Shown: one piece after another, positions 1 to 11,969 of the stretch
Layout: every line of letters starts with the position of its first letter
Position numbering within the stretch: position 1 is the stretch's first letter
NCBI RefSeq assembly: GCF_047948215.1
Contig: NC_134457.1
Span: forward strand, 85,887,398-85,951,397
DNA length: 64,000 nucleotides
Reading direction: 5' to 3'
DNA from: Lycorma delicatula
Taxonomy: Eukaryota > Arthropoda > Insecta > Hemiptera > Fulgoridae
Notes under the pieces: model-generated
The model's database searches: none
Seen by the model: only the letters and a program-made list of their open reading frames with translations
What the model was told of the DNA's origin: nothing
Translations under genes and position numbers: made by a program

Positions 1-110
1 AATGGTCGGTCTGAGTTTGTTCAAGACTACACATTTACCGGTACAGTTACATTACACTGATAAGACGCTAATGACTTTAATTGTTGATGCGACAATAAAT
101 AAAAAAGTAT
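1..110 (+). repeat. SINE-like dispersed repeat, 3' part (truncated by window edge)
   Basis: This stretch, from AATGGTCGGTCTGAG to GACTTTAATTGTTGATG, matches the sequence at about 34,092-34,180 almost base for base over its two ends. The 34-kb copy is preceded by a B-box-like GGTTCAAATCC, so both look like members of one tRNA-derived SINE family. Only the 3' portion is inside the window here. Confidence 0.5.
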
Positions 111-548
111 TTTAAAAACAAGTAGATTAAATTTTTATTTACATATAATTAACATTTTTTGTTATTCGCTTTCGAACAATCACGCCAGATACGTATTAAA
201 AATTTTTGCTTTTGATAAATAACTTTTACTTTTTTCTTATGTATTGTTTTCATGAAAATCGGTGCATTCTTTCTGGAGTTTGACGAGCAAAAATAAATCA
301 CTCAACGAATTATCCTTTTTCAATATCTAGGAAACAAAAATAATTTATTTGAACTTACACGAATTTTAAAACGATTATAAAAAAGAAAGATGTTGGTTTT
401 TAAATATCAAATATACGAGTACATACAGAGATGCGATGTTATTATTATAATTTCATATTAATTTACATAAAAATAATACGAACATAAATTAATCAACTAG
501 AGTAATTAAGTTTACGTGCAATGAATATAATTTTTTATTATAATTTAC

Positions 549-654
549 CTGCGGTAAACTGCAGATTATTGAGCCGATCCACGCACCAGATAGCAATACT
601 TTTCCTCTTCTGTCAACGTCACATATATTCATAGGTTTCAAAACAGCGAAGTAC
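549..654 (-). CDS. AKHR: AKH/GnRH-like receptor (class-A GPCR), exon: DRY to end of TM4
   Basis: Reading the minus strand, a polypyrimidine-rich acceptor ending TTTCAG (to 655) precedes the exon, and a GTAAAT donor (from 548) follows it. With the two bases AG from the upstream exon the first codon becomes Arg, and the exon reads RYFAVLKPMN, then a basic DRRGK stretch, then VLLSGAWIGSIICSLPQ. This is the conserved end of TM3 (DRY), intracellular loop 2 and TM4 with its invariant Trp. The exon is 106 bases, has no stop, and ends in phase 0. The 'YFAVLKP' and 'AW..S..CS.PQ' patterns are typical of insect adipokinetic hormone receptors, G-protein-coupled plasma-membrane receptors that mobilise fat-body reserves. 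The related AKH/corazonin-related peptide receptor is the main alternative; a corazonin receptor fits less well. Later exons lie outside the window. Confidence 0.86.
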
Positions 655-873
655 CTGAAAATTATTTATAGAAAATTATATTTATTACTCCATAAAATAA
701 TAATATAATTAAATAACAAAACTGTAAAATTTTAGGTTCATTACTAGAAGTTCACTGCGTTGATTACATTAAATTCAGAAAGATTTTCATAACCTTTTGC
801 CAAAAATTTTTAAAAACAAGCTAATTTTGTTTTTGCGAAATTCTCAATCCGTATTCCTAAATAATTCACTGAT

Positions 874-1034
874 TTTTTTTTTCAACCTCTGAGAGCACTG
901 TTAGGTATTGCTTCAGAGGATGAGATGAATGACAAGTAGCATGTGAAAATGCCATGTCTGACGGAGATTCGAACCAGGGACCTCCGGATGAAAGACCGAG
1001 ACGCCACAACTCGCGCCACGGGGACCGGAAATTA
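874..1034 (-). repeat. tRNA-derived SINE (family 1), near complete
   Basis: Read on the minus strand it starts GGTCCCCGTGGCGCGAGTTG (A-box-like), carries a B-box-like GGTTCGAATC near 975, then a shared body GTCAGACATGGCATTTTCAC, and ends in an A-rich tail (T run at 873-881 on the plus strand). The heptamer CACTGAT occurs at both flanks (867-873 and 1035-1041) and may be the target-site duplication. Head and body recur at 39.1, 52.4, 54.9 and 56.0 kb. It is not a functional tRNA gene because the sequence 3' of the B box does not close an acceptor stem. Confidence 0.75.
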
Positions 1035-1099
1035 CACTGATCTATACATACAAAATTGTATCATCATATCAGAAAAGAAATTTTTGTGATTTCTTGACT

Positions 1100-2390
1100 A
1101 GATGATAATTTCACATATTTTATTTGTTCGACAAAACGATGTTATGAGTCGGTCGACTTTACGGGATTTCTCTCGTGTAAAATTTAAAAGGAATTTAAAA
1201 AGACAATGAGAACAAAAAATCTTATTGACTGAACTAACCATAATCTATTTTTTCTATCGATTTTTATGATTTTATTATTAGTATTTTGATTTGATATATA
1301 TGATTGATATGAACGATAATTAAATTTTATAAAACTTTCGATGACTATTTAACCTTATGAAAATAAGAAAATTAGTACAGGATTACGTTCCCAGCTGACG
1401 TACTGTAAGTGACACAGGATTATGCAGAATAAGAGATTGTTCTGGATGAGGCTTATTTTCGACATAGGTGCAAAATGCCTCAATAATTTTTTTTTTAAAC
1501 TGATAAATTAACTTTTTCATTTATCATTCACAGTTAAATTATTACAATAATAAAAAAGAAAAAAATCATGTATTTTTTACAAACTATTCTGGAAATGTTA
1601 AATTCAAACATTTACTTACTTGATAGAGATAATAAAACAATTCTAATTTTCACCGACTCCTTAGCACGTATAATGATGTTTTAAGGATAAACGGTGGATA
1701 AATGATTTTATCCATCGTTTAAACAATTTAAACAATAAAGTTTAAGTATTAAGCTATATATAAATTTCGGGAAAGAATTCATCATCTCGTTAAAAGAATT
1801 TCTAAAATAAAATAACCATATAAGTAACCTCAGTGAATATAATAATTATCTCTTTAAAATATGTTTAAATAAAGTTTGATTTTTTTTTTTTTTTAAATAC
1901 CAAAGTAAACGATATGGACCACTGTAAATTTATGATTAACTCGAGGTAGATATTTGAGTTATGCACACAAGTACTGCGGAAATTATATTGAGTTAATAGG
2001 AACGATGCTTGGCTGCATTCCTAACGTAATTAAATTATGTCGACATTAATTTCGTCTGTATATTTTAGAGTTTTTAACTTAAAAAAATAAAAATTATTAA
2101 TTAAACAAATAAACAACATTTCACAAAGTATTAATATGTGTAAAAAAAAATTATGTTATTTTAATAAACTTTTGAATTAAAGATAAATAGAAGTAAATAG
2201 AGAGATTGAATATCTTGAAGAAAGAGACGGATCTGAACCACACTTTCCTGGATAGAATTAAAGAGTATTCAAAAAGTGATGCGACCTTATGAAAGAATGT
2301 TTCCTTCTTTTTTTGCAAGTTTAATTGAAGAAAATTGAATAAAAATGGGTAACACAATGCAGCAGAGAATATTCATTGTCTCCCAATCTC
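1100..2390. other. AT-rich intronic DNA without recognisable content
   Basis: I see homopolymer runs and short A/T-rich motifs but no open frame longer than about 70 codons, no protein similarity and no clear repeat structure. The minus-strand frame at 2151-2357 is low-complexity and judged to be chance. Confidence 0.6.
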
Positions 2391-2399
2391 TCAATACAT

Positions 2400-3440
2400 T
2401 AGATGTACCAGTTATACCCAGACCCAGAATGCCTTTACAGAAAGTATAGTGTGGATACACCAAATGAGTCCTCCATCAAGCATCTGTACGACAAGTTCCA
2501 AGAGACAGGGAATGTGGCAGATGCAGCCAAAAGTTGTCGATCAAAAGTGCTAACACCAGAAAATTTGATATTATGTTATTCCCAAAAAGTCTGTGCGACG
2601 CCTACCTAGCCAGTCTGGTTTCTCCGTTGGTAGTGCACACACGGCATTGGGCTAGTGCTTAAAAAGCATCTACACAGAATTCCACACATGAATGTTGTTC
2701 ACTAGTTGCTACCTGCAGACACTGGAAAACGTGTAGCTTTCTGTCAGTGGTTTACATCATCTGTAACGCAAATGTGGAAAAACTCGATCGTTGGTTTTGG
2801 TCTGACAAGAAATGATTCCTTGATGGATACGTGAATGCACAAAATTCACGCATTGTGCGTGTTTGTGTGCAATTTCAAGTAAGCGAATCTTTATGATATT
2901 CTTTCACGGCTCAATGAACAGTGAGCACTTCATACAGATGGTGTAACAATTTTTAAACACTATTTCTGCAGACCGGCTACAGTGTACGTGGTTTCACTAG
3001 GACAATGCTACGGCTCATACAGCCAATAACACTATGACTTTCTTGGATTAGTGTTTTCATGAACAAGTGATTTCGAAGGGGTTGTGGTCCCCTCGGTCTC
3101 CTAATTTGTCCCCTTCCTGTCTGCTTCTTGTGCGGACATGTTAAGGATGCTGCTTACAAAACTCATCCTTACACCATTCCCGAATTGCGGAGCGAAATTT
3201 ATGTGTAGCTGTAATTCCTCAAAAAACGTTACAACATGTTTAAGAGCATGTAACGTCGTATTCAATTATGTGATTCGCTCCGAAATTTATGTGTAGCTGT
3301 AATTCCTCAAAAAACGTTACAACGTGTTTAAGAGCATGTAACGTCGTATTCAATTATGTGATTCGCTTAATGGAGGCCACTTTCAACAACTATTGTAATT
3401 TATTCATTTTCACAAATGTTGTGTCACTTTTTGAACAGCT
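2400..3440 (+). pseudogene. Tc1/mariner (IS630) transposase relic of the DUF4817 type
   Basis: The DNA-binding end reads YSVDTPNESSIKHLYDKFQE followed by TGNVADAAKSCRSKVLTPEN (2439-2570), the helix-turn-helix region of DUF4817-containing mariner-like transposases. In shifting frames follow SPKKSVRR with SGFSVGSAHTAL (2580-2655), GYVNAQNSRI (2825-2850), a DNATAHTANN-like catalytic-Asp segment (3000-3030) and LWSPRSPNLSP (3085-3115), matching the family order up to the final Asp region. Several frameshifts and stops break the gene, so no active protein can be made. The enzyme would have cut and pasted its own element via a DDE/D catalytic triad. An 88-bp tandem duplication near the C-terminus is listed separately. 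Terminal inverted repeats were not identified. Confidence 0.85.
3192..3367 (+). repeat. 88-bp tandem duplication inside the transposase relic
   Basis: Two adjacent copies, about 3192-3279 and 3280-3367, share the run from GCGAAATTTATG (CCGAAATTTATG in the second copy) to GTGATTCGCT. Apart from that first-base difference I see one other difference (ACAACATG versus ACAACGTG). The near identity, compared with the decay of the surrounding relic, says the duplication is younger than the insertion. Confidence 0.9.
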
Positions 3441-3609
3441 GCATGAAAAAATTATAAAGCAGTAAATATCAAGATGTGATTACTTTAAACATAAAAGAAA
3501 GTGCCAAATGATAATGAATTGGAGAAATTATACTACTTTCAAAAAGCTCTTACCTCTGCATCGGTGTGAAAAAAATTATATAATTTTAAAACTGAATGAA
3601 AAAAAAATG

Positions 3610-4235
3610 TTGAGAAAAACTTAAGCGAAAAACAATATTGTTTCCGCTCCGGAAGAAGCATAATTGATAAAATTCTCTGTGATAGGAAACTAACCTAAAA
3701 ACCTAACTAACCTATTTATTAAAGATTGATAGGTGTCAGACAAGAATATTTTTTTTTACCTGTTATAAATGAGGTAAGAAAAATATTTATAATGATAAAT
3801 ACGATTATGAAATGTGGATAATATATGAAAGAGAGTGGAATAAGTTGCAGCCAGTTATAAAATGAAGTTTTTAAAAATGTAGAAATGATAAGAACCAACA
3901 AAATAAAAATACAGAGATCGGCAAAAATTTAGTAGTAAGTAATTTAAGAGATAGAAGGAAATATATCGAGATGGCTAGGGTATGTAAACAGAATGTTAAA
4001 ATTCTAAAAATTACATAAAAAAAATTCAATGAAAAAGGAAAGCGATCAATAGGAAAGCCATGTAGAAAATGGATAGAAGGTAAAAAATTAGATTTGTAAA
4101 AAGTGATATTCGTGAGACAGAGTAGGAGCAGTGGTTGGAGAATGAGAGGACGAACAGGTGTCGTTGGTTAATACCTAAAACCATATTAAAGTAAAAGAGG
4201 AGCACTCAATACAAGTATTACGTACGTTAAAAAAA
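3610..4235 (+). pseudogene. LINE reverse-transcriptase relic
   Basis: At 3625-3690 the plus strand reads LSEKQYCFRSGRSIIDKIL, the RT motif usually written Q.GFR.GRSt.D.I. Further on, 3960-4180 holds WLGYVNRM, then KGKRSIGKPCRKWIEGKK, the C-terminal GRP(R)..W tail seen in many insect LINEs. The segment between is too decayed to read. The element is probably 5'-truncated and internally deleted; the clade cannot be fixed. Confidence 0.6.
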
Positions 4236-4259
4236 GGTAAGTTAAAAAAAAGGGATGAA

Positions 4260-5700
4260 ATTACAAGATGACATGTGAAATATGGGGACCGGAAAAATAT
4301 TCAATAGTGTTGACTCTCACACGAATAAAAATATACTGATATATTGTATGTATTTTTGGTTTAGTATGAAACTAAAAATTCGTAATTTATACTTAAAGAT
4401 ACTTCTTAATCATTTCTGTACGTTTCCTGAAAGATAGTGTGGCGTGACATGTCTAAATCGCCTATGAGATGATTATCATTTTTCGGAAATTGTTTTTCTG
4501 AAGGGCTGTGATGGTGGAGAAAGGTGTTGACGTAAAGAATTCAATTTTAGTCTTTGTGAAGAATTTCGTAAAATACAAACCAAAGAATGTCAGCTATCAT
4601 TCGCAAAGATTTTAATTTAAAATAATTAGCTATTACTGAAGGTTTGTTAAAGAAAAAAAGTAAGAACTCATAGATCCAGAGAAGGATTATCAAAAATTAA
4701 TTATTAATGTGCTAATATATGTATGTTCATTTTTTATGTATTTTTTTAAAGAGGAATTTGCAGGCAAATAGTATGATTTATGCAAAAAACTGTTTTTAAG
4801 TAACTTCTTGTATTAAAAAAATAAAAAATAATAATAGAAATTTGATTACAGAAACATTTGAAGGTATACAAAATCCCGTTATCTAGTGACCATGATTTTT
4901 TATGATTTTACATTACTGTATTTTGAAAAGTTAAATAATTTAAACTTCAGAGCATTTTATAGTACAAAAAAGTTCAGTATAAGGAGAACATGTGACGCTC
5001 AATATCGGTTCACTCAAGTAATTAAAACTTTCTAACACCGATTTAGAAGACCTTGCCACTTATATTCTTATCGTCAAATTGGAAAAATTATTTTACAGGA
5101 AATAGTTTAAACGACTTACTACAATTCATTTACAGCACGTATATAGAAATAAACTATGATGGAAAACGATTTTAATTTACAACTTTGACGTATTTCGAAT
5201 ATTAATCAGAAGATGTGTAATGAAATATCTTTATCACTTTAATTTTAACTCCTCAAAAAAAAAGTCATATTTATTAATAATGTAATATTTTATAAAATAT
5301 GAAAACTTTACTAAGGAAATTTCAGTATTAACAATCACAATTAAAACGGATTATTGGGGTCAATTTTAAATGAAATTTGATTAAAGATCCCTAATAATAT
5401 TTTAGTGAATAAATTAAATTAAAAATTTTACTAGGAAAAATTAAATGCATAATACGACATTCTATAAGATTACAGTTTAGGAAGCGTACAAATAAAAAAT
5501 GAAAGTAAAAAATGAAGCGTACAAATTAGAGTTGTAATTTATGACTGATTTAATTTCACTCTGGTAAGTTTCTTCCTTTCTTGGACAAATGATCACCTAA
5601 TAATTGATGATTTCAGTTATTTATAACCGCTCAAATATATTTATTATTGTATTTTAATATGTGTTTATTTATTAGGGTGAGTATGTATGTTTGTTTGTGC
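4260..5700. other. AT-rich intronic DNA, nothing recognised
   Basis: No open frame, repeat pair or protein motif could be supported in this stretch. It contains only short A- and T-runs. Confidence 0.6.
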
Positions 5701-5720
5701 GTGTTTCAGAGTGATACACG

Positions 5721-6185
5721 AAGAATTTAACAAACTTTCAGGACATGTTCTGCAGATAGAAAACGTTTATATAAACACAGGTTTGGAAACGCTTGGTTAG
5801 CGAAAGATTACTCCCTATTTCTACACCTTCGGTAAAATTAAGCATACGGTAATTATTAGTACCCCAATTAAGGGATAAATTTAGTGGTTTTATTGGACTT
5901 TATTAATATCATTTTATTCAGATTGTAATTCGGTGTAAATTTTTTTTGAAACATTTATGTGTTTATTACCAATTTAATAAAGTTATTTTACGTCTAACAT
6001 AAAACAGTGTGTTTTTCGAAAAAAACATATGTTCTGGCTTAATTTTATTGAAGGCGCAGAAACCAGAGCCAAATCTTTTGTCAGCCGACACTCGTTAACG
6101 AAGGGTTTCTGAACCTATATTTATGTGAACGTTTTTCTTTATTTCATTAGTAGAACATTTATACTGAAAGTTTGTTAAATTATTT
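5721..6185. mobile_element. Fold-back / MITE-like element with long imperfect inverted arms
   Basis: The left arm (5721-5846) contains AATTTAACAAACTTTCAG, ATGTTCT, AACGTTTATATAAACACAGG, GGTTAGCGA and GTAAAATTAAGC. The reverse complement of the right arm (6036-6185) gives the same blocks in the same order (AATTTAACAAACTTTCAG, ATGTTCT, AACGTTCACATAAATATAGG, CGTTAACGA, ATAAAATTAAGC). Between the arms lie about 190 bp of AT-rich sequence with no coding capacity. This is the architecture of a non-autonomous fold-back element; the parent family is unknown to me. Confidence 0.65.
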
Positions 6186-7010
6186 GTGAATAATTTTGTA
6201 TATCGGCCATCCCAAATGAAACTGTGCACCAAGTTTACTAAAATTTAATTTATTACATTCAAATATAACGATAGAAACCAGGAATAATACTACGATGAAA
6301 TTCTATCTAAATGAGATGATCAACATGTTCATCATTTACTTCTAGGCAAGCCTGAATATGTTCCAACATATTCAAAAAAAAATTCCAATTTTTTCGTCAT
6401 GTAATGATTGTTATACGATCTCATGTAGATTATTCATAGACCACAGTCAACTATTCTGGCTGCTGACATGACCGGTAAATGAAACCTCATTCATCTGCAA
6501 CATTGAGGATTTCTTCTCTTTTTCTTTTATAAAATCCAAAGATCACTATCAATATTCATCATGTTTAGGAAAATCAGTATTGTGTAACTGATGCATTGCA
6601 GTTATTTTGTACGGGTGTAATTTTAAATGTTTAATTAATGATCTGTTCGTACTACTCTGATATTTCTGCTTTATTGTACCAATTTTCCAATAAATGTTTT
6701 TAGATTTTGAGCTATGCGATCAGATACATCATCCAACTTTTTCTTTGTCAGGATAGATGGTCTTTCAAACGCGGGTGCGTCTTTGACAAACCTAGTTTTT
6801 CAGGACTTGATGTTGAAGTTTTACACAGCATTGCTTTGTGAAACTTTGATATCTGGAAAACTTTACGAAACATTTCCTTCACGTATTATGTGTACTTACC
6901 TTTGCAACGAAACACATTTTTAAACGAAAAATGATAGCTTCACGTATTAAAACCTTTGCCACCCACGAAAAAAAAAGCTTCAGTGGGTGTAGAAATAGAA
7001 TATTTTGTTA

Positions 7011-7068
7011 GGGGGTCCAGGGTGCAGAGCTCTCTGGCTAAATGGGAAGGGTGGGCGAAACTAGCAAA
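7011..7068 (+). repeat. GC-rich GGGGTCCAGGG module, copy 1
   Basis: GGGGGTCCAGGGTGCAGAGC followed by TCTCTGGCTA and a GGGCGAAAC-like tail. It has an internal CCAGGG/CTCTGG near-inverted repeat and stands out by GC content. A second copy lies at 7192-7246 in the same orientation. Modules of this look occur scattered in many genomes; I cannot name a function. Confidence 0.7.
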
Positions 7069-7191
7069 CTGCAAACTGATCAAACCCTTGCTCTGAAGAA
7101 ATTACAGTACACTGATAGTTTTCATAAATTGAACAGGCTTTAATTTTTATTTATCATTATTATTCTCACAAGTATGCGTTAAATTAACACA

Positions 7192-7246
7192 GGGGTCCAG
7201 GGAGCAGAGACCCCTGGCTAGGAGAGAAGGGCGAACGAAGCGAGCT
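7192..7246 (+). repeat. GGGGTCCAGGG module, copy 2
   Basis: AGGGGTCCAGGGAGCAGAGA followed by CCCCTGGCTAGGAGAGAAGG and GCGAACGAAGCGAGC. The arms CCAGGG and CCCTGG could pair. This copy is better preserved than copy 1, including the GCGAACGAAGCGAGC tail. Confidence 0.7.
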
Positions 7247-7334
7247 CAGATCAGCTACTTAAATATAAGTCATTAATGATTATAATCGTTTATTCATTAT
7301 TGTAATTTTTAATAGTGAAAATAGTTTTTTTTTT

Positions 7335-8890
7335 ACAGATGAATCAATGCATTAAATGCAAGATCAGCAGCTGGTCTTGTTGGCATCCCTGTATTTATTG
7401 CACGAGGCATTGCTGAACTAATAGCGCCAGTCTTGAATTGGCTATTTAATTTTAGTTTGCGATCTGAAACTTTTCCTGAGTACTGGAAGAAAGCTCTTGT
7501 ATTGCCGACTCCAGAAAAGGACAACTTGCATGAAATATGTAGTTATTGACCTGTTTCTGAATTAAATACAATTTCTAAGGTTTTTCAGACATTAGGCTGC
7601 ACGAATTTTTACGCTAATGTAGCGAAATGTGTAAATTTTCGGCAACATGGCTTTATAAAGAGAAGATCCACAGCCACCTATTTATACGATATGCCGTCTC
7701 ACGTGGCGCCAGAAGTAGAGAATCAGGGGCAAGTTAACCCAATACACTCTGGTTTTCATAAGGTCTTCAACTCTGTTCCTAATGACTTACTAATTCGTAA
7801 GTTAAAACTATATGGTTTTCAAGGAGAAATGTTGTAGTAAATAAAGTCTTACCAGACAAATAGAATTTTTCAAGACAAAGTATCAGGTAAAGTTTCAAGT
7901 GAACATATTGCAAGGTCTGGTATTCCACGGAGATCTATTCTCAGTCCTCTGTTATTAATACTGTATATTAATGATATCGAAAAAGTTAGAGTCAAATATT
8001 TTAATGTTTGCCGACGATATCAAATTATATTCTAAAATTAATGGTTATGAGGCATTTTTAGCCCTTCAAAAGGATATTGATACAATTTCTGTCTGGTCCA
8101 AACGTAAGGAAATGATTTTGACAAACAGTTAAAATCAAAAAAAGTTACCAGAAACTTGATAATTTTGACAAAACAGTCGTGGATAACCTACTCCAGGAAG
8201 ACATTAATGGAGAAGTACCAGTATTTAATTAATGATACGATAATTCATCGTGTGGAGAAAGTTTGGGAATAATTTTGGATACCAAGCTGCTGCTGAATAG
8301 TCATGTAGAGAAGATTACATCTAAAACCAGACGGAATCTTGGATTTCTTTTTTGAGTGAGCCGGCTTTTTCAGCGAATTGATTGCATCTTGAAGCTGTAC
8401 TAGATCATGGTTAAACCGGTTTTAGAATATTGTTCAGTGGTCTGGAATTATAATAAAGCTAATACCATCAAACAGGTATAAAGAGTTCAAAGAAAATTTC
8501 TATTCAACTTGCGCTGCGTAGTTTATGTAACAGGGTCAAGCATATGAAGAACAATGCGAATTGCTTGGTTTAAAGATTCTTAGTTAGAGGAGATGCCAGC
8601 ATGATGTAATGTTTATTTTTCAAGGAACTGTATGGATTTATGGATATCAATGTTTTCTGTAGTGAAATTAAGAGTGCCTATGTAAATAGTCGGAGGCATT
8701 AGTTATTTGCAAGTGAAAGAAGAAATACATTGTGGATTGTAAGATGTGTAGTGAGTTTAAAAAAGGTCAACCAAAGCATGGATGTAGATGTTTTTGACCA
8801 AATGCTATGCATTTTTAAAAATAGCCTTAAAGCCATGAAGTTATGTGGGAATTAAAATTGAATATGTTTATACCGATTGGTTTTTATTTT
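7335..8890 (+). pseudogene. Non-LTR reverse transcriptase relic (Jockey/CR1-like)
   Basis: Beginning mid-gene, the plus strand reads GIPVFIARGIAELIAPVLNW and FNFSLRSETFPEYWKKALV (7385-7505, the palm/fingers entry), FRQHGFIKRRSTATYLYDM (7635-7695), FHKVFNSVPNDLLIRKLKLY (7755-7815), SGIPRRSILSPLLLILYIND (7915-7980), and after a frameshift LMFADDIKLYSKI (about 8000-8040), the catalytic FADD motif. After another break come GIILDTKLL, TRRNLGF, VKPVLEYCSVVWNY and RVQRKFLFNL (8265-8510), the thumb region of this LINE group. Stops and frameshifts are frequent. The endonuclease half is missing, as expected for a 5'-truncated copy. The clade assignment is from motif pattern only. Confidence 0.8.
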
Positions 8891-9057
8891 TTGACGAACG
8901 AAAGGATATTTTAAAAATAATATATGACATAAATCAATTATGTTTAAAAAGAAATAATGAAAGAAATGATAGAATAAATAAAGTTTTTATATGAAGCACT
9001 TGGTGTTGGATTAGTTTAGAATATAATTCAATAATGCTTTAAGGTAGATTGTTTTAG

Positions 9058-9170
9058 ATCAACGGTTCTCAGCCTTTCAGGCTCTGTTCCTCCCTTTGAA
9101 CACTGATGTAAGGTCACGCCTGCTAGCTACACCACCACCACCACCACCACCATCACCATCACAACCACTA
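9058..9170 (+). repeat. hAT-terminus-like sequence with (ACC)n microsatellite
   Basis: CAACGGTTCTCAGCCTTTCA at 9059-9078 resembles the CAGYGGTTCTCAACCTTT terminus of some hAT elements. A CACCACCACC microsatellite with CAT interruptions follows at about 9130-9169. I found no matching second terminus, so this may be a single orphaned end. Confidence 0.35.
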
Positions 9171-9179
9171 TATGTGGTC

Positions 9180-11820
9180 AATCGGAATATGAAACTGACG
9201 CTGAATTATTATTGATGTATCCTGTTATTTTATATTATTTGAATTAATAACATAAATTTTAAAAATAATCGATGAAAAAACATATCTACATTAAAATGTA
9301 CCAATTCGTGACATTTAAAAATTAAAAATACCACCCACGTAACTTACTATATGATAGGTTTTAAGAACACTAAATGCTTTACAAATATATCTCGTATAAT
9401 ATAGATATTGAAAAACTTACTCTTAATGTCGAGCAGTAATAAAATTAATCCACATGCAAATTTTATTGATCCTCTGATGAAATGCAGAAAAAAATAGACA
9501 GATTGGTCTTCGATTTACAAATGCTTAAAATATTCATGAATTTAACATATATTTTAACCGATATCACCTTTTCGTTTGATTAACCCTTTTTTTTTTAAAT
9601 TCATATTAAAGTTCATTTTATTATTATAAAATATATATATATATATTTCAGCGAATAAAAAAGATATTTGCTTGACCTATATGTTGATCAGTTTATGTGT
9701 ATACATGTATATTTGTGAAACATACGAGCGGTAAATAAAATTCTGTTGCAATTTTCTTAAAAAAATACAATTCTTTCTCTGAAAAACGTTTTAGTCAATT
9801 ATATTAAGTTAATCAGACGGATGAACAATTATTGATAATACTAACAAAGTATTGTAAACTAGATCACTATTTTAATTCAGGATTGAGGATTTTTAATACA
9901 AATTTTTTCCTACTACTACTATGCTAGTGGAGGATTATGTGTCTTTTATAAGTGATGTGTTTTGTGTGTCCATGTAAAACCTGAACCGATTTTCGTAAAA
10001 TAATTGTTAAAACGGTTTATCTCACAAAAATAGTCCTGAGTGTATACAATTAGAAAAAAATTCGAGCTGTGTACACGATTTTTCAAAATTACAAGAAATA
10101 TATTTTTAAACTAAAAAAATTGGTTAATTATATGAAAGTAGTTGAAAAGAGGATTAAAATATAAATATACGAATTGTAGGATCCAATAATTAACTAGACA
10201 GGAAGTCATTAGAACCTGATGATTTAAAAAAAAATTGGCATCCTGACCTGTGGGCAGGAATCAAAATGGCTGTGACCTTCCATACCAGATACCATTTCAG
10301 TAGCAATTTAGCAGTGAACTGATGTACACAGTTTGTATAATATTGACTCACTTTGTAAAATATAGAACCACAAGCTATACAACAGAAACATAGCAGCATC
10401 ACACAAAACACAAGCGCATTAATACTTTTTACGTCTCAAAGTTTAATATTTATTACTTATATAAACAGTTCTTCCTAATATAATTGGAAAAACTTTGGGA
10501 ACAAATTCTTCAAATCAAAAATAATTTCTATTAGCAGACATCTATATATGTAATAAAAGTAATTTTGTTTATAACTACATTGAATATGAATTAACAATAG
10601 TTGTTCGAATTGTTTCCCGTTTGAGGGAATGAATGTCTGCTCGAAGACAGGAACCAATAACTCTGTTATAACATTTTGCAATTTTATATATATCCCCGAT
10701 TGATTTTGAATAATTTCATAGGTATAAAAATAGCTTAGCGTTTTTCGTTACTAACTGATCTTGAGTATATTAATGTTTTCATGGGATCCTAAAATAAAGA
10801 TCAATGAAATCAACTAATATGTAATTATTATTATTTATTAAAATTATTATTTTTAAAATTAAGTAAATTATTGTTTTTATTCAGTAAATTATTATTTTTA
10901 ATATAAATTTAAACAAAGTTAAATAATTAAATTTTGATTTTTTCCTGTAATATTCGATGTTTGTAAGTTTTTCTTTACTAATGTTATTTTTTCTTAGAGT
11001 TAATGAAAACTGGCTCATAATTCAGATGATAAATTCGGTTGTTTTCAATACTGTTTAAATAAATATAATTTTTCCATAATGAAATACTTAAAATTTTTTC
11101 TAATAAAAGTAAATTAATAAAAAATACCTAAGTTACGTAAATATAATTAATTTAAAAAATAAAAATTTGTTAATAAATTAAAAATTTTCTAGCAAAATAT
11201 TCTCATATTAAATTTTTTTTCTTTGTTAATATCTGTTTGAACGTATATACAGAATTTTATTCATATTTCACAATATGACTTTGAAATATGGATTTACATT
11301 GAAAATTTAGGAAAAGGATTATAAAAATAATCTGTTAAGCTCTTTTGCTTTCAGAAATTGAAGGAATCCTGCATTCGGGTGGAAATAAGAGAAGGGGTTC
11401 TGAGAAACGATGTCAAAACCAAAACCTTTGGTCTTTGGAGTGGAGCAATACATTATTTTTATTATTATTTTTTCTTACATAGGCCAAAAACATTCTGAAT
11501 ATCAATATCGGGCTATAAATCATTACGCTACAACAATCTTAATACTACGCAATAAAGTCCAATCGATATACCTAAGAAACAAATATCACTGTTCATTTTT
11601 CTTCTGTAGGATCATTAGAAACTATTAAAAAGGATGGTGTTGCTGGATGTAATAATGGTGATAGTTCTAATTTAAATAATGCTAGAAATATTTGTACTGA
11701 TGAAATAAAACTGAAAGCCGACATTCAAAATGAATGTTGACTTCTGTAATTGAATGTCACGATGTGGATGAGACATAGGTTAATTTTCATAATGATTTGG
11801 AAAATTATATTTAGCGTTTT
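9180..11820. other. AT-rich intronic DNA, nothing recognised
   Basis: Six short open frames occur here (for example minus 10190-10411 and plus 11410-11628). None shows a protein motif, splice context or consistent codon use. A short (TA)n run lies at 9630-9650. No repeat or gene could be supported. Confidence 0.55.
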
Positions 11821-11824
11821 TTAT

Positions 11825-11965
11825 TAAACCTATAACCTCTTCTTCTTCTTCTTTTGATACCTACCATTTGGATTGGATCGACTCCTACGCCCATACGCTT
11901 TGTGGTTGTCTGATTTCACTAACAAGACGCTTCCATGCATGGCGATCCATCGGCGTTGTCCTGTC
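11825..11965 (-). repeat. LINE 3' end fragment with (GAA)n tail
   Basis: On the minus strand, GACAGGACAACGCCGATGGA leads into RHAWKRLVSEIRQPQSVW, resembling the last codons of LINE ORF2 proteins (DR..W..LV), and ends in a GAAGAAGAAGAAGAGG tail. A comparable GAA-repeat tail closes the LINE fragment at 63.7 kb, suggesting a family with microsatellite 3' ends. Confidence 0.45.
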
Positions 11966-11969
11966 TCTT

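Noticed and set aside
7011..7246. Bacterial or endosymbiont insertion
   Set aside because: Only two short GC-rich modules are involved, and the surrounding DNA is ordinary AT-rich intron; no bacterial coding sequence is present.
9130..9169. His/Thr/Pro-repeat coding exon
   Set aside because: The CACCAC run is an interrupted trinucleotide microsatellite with stops close by in all frames.
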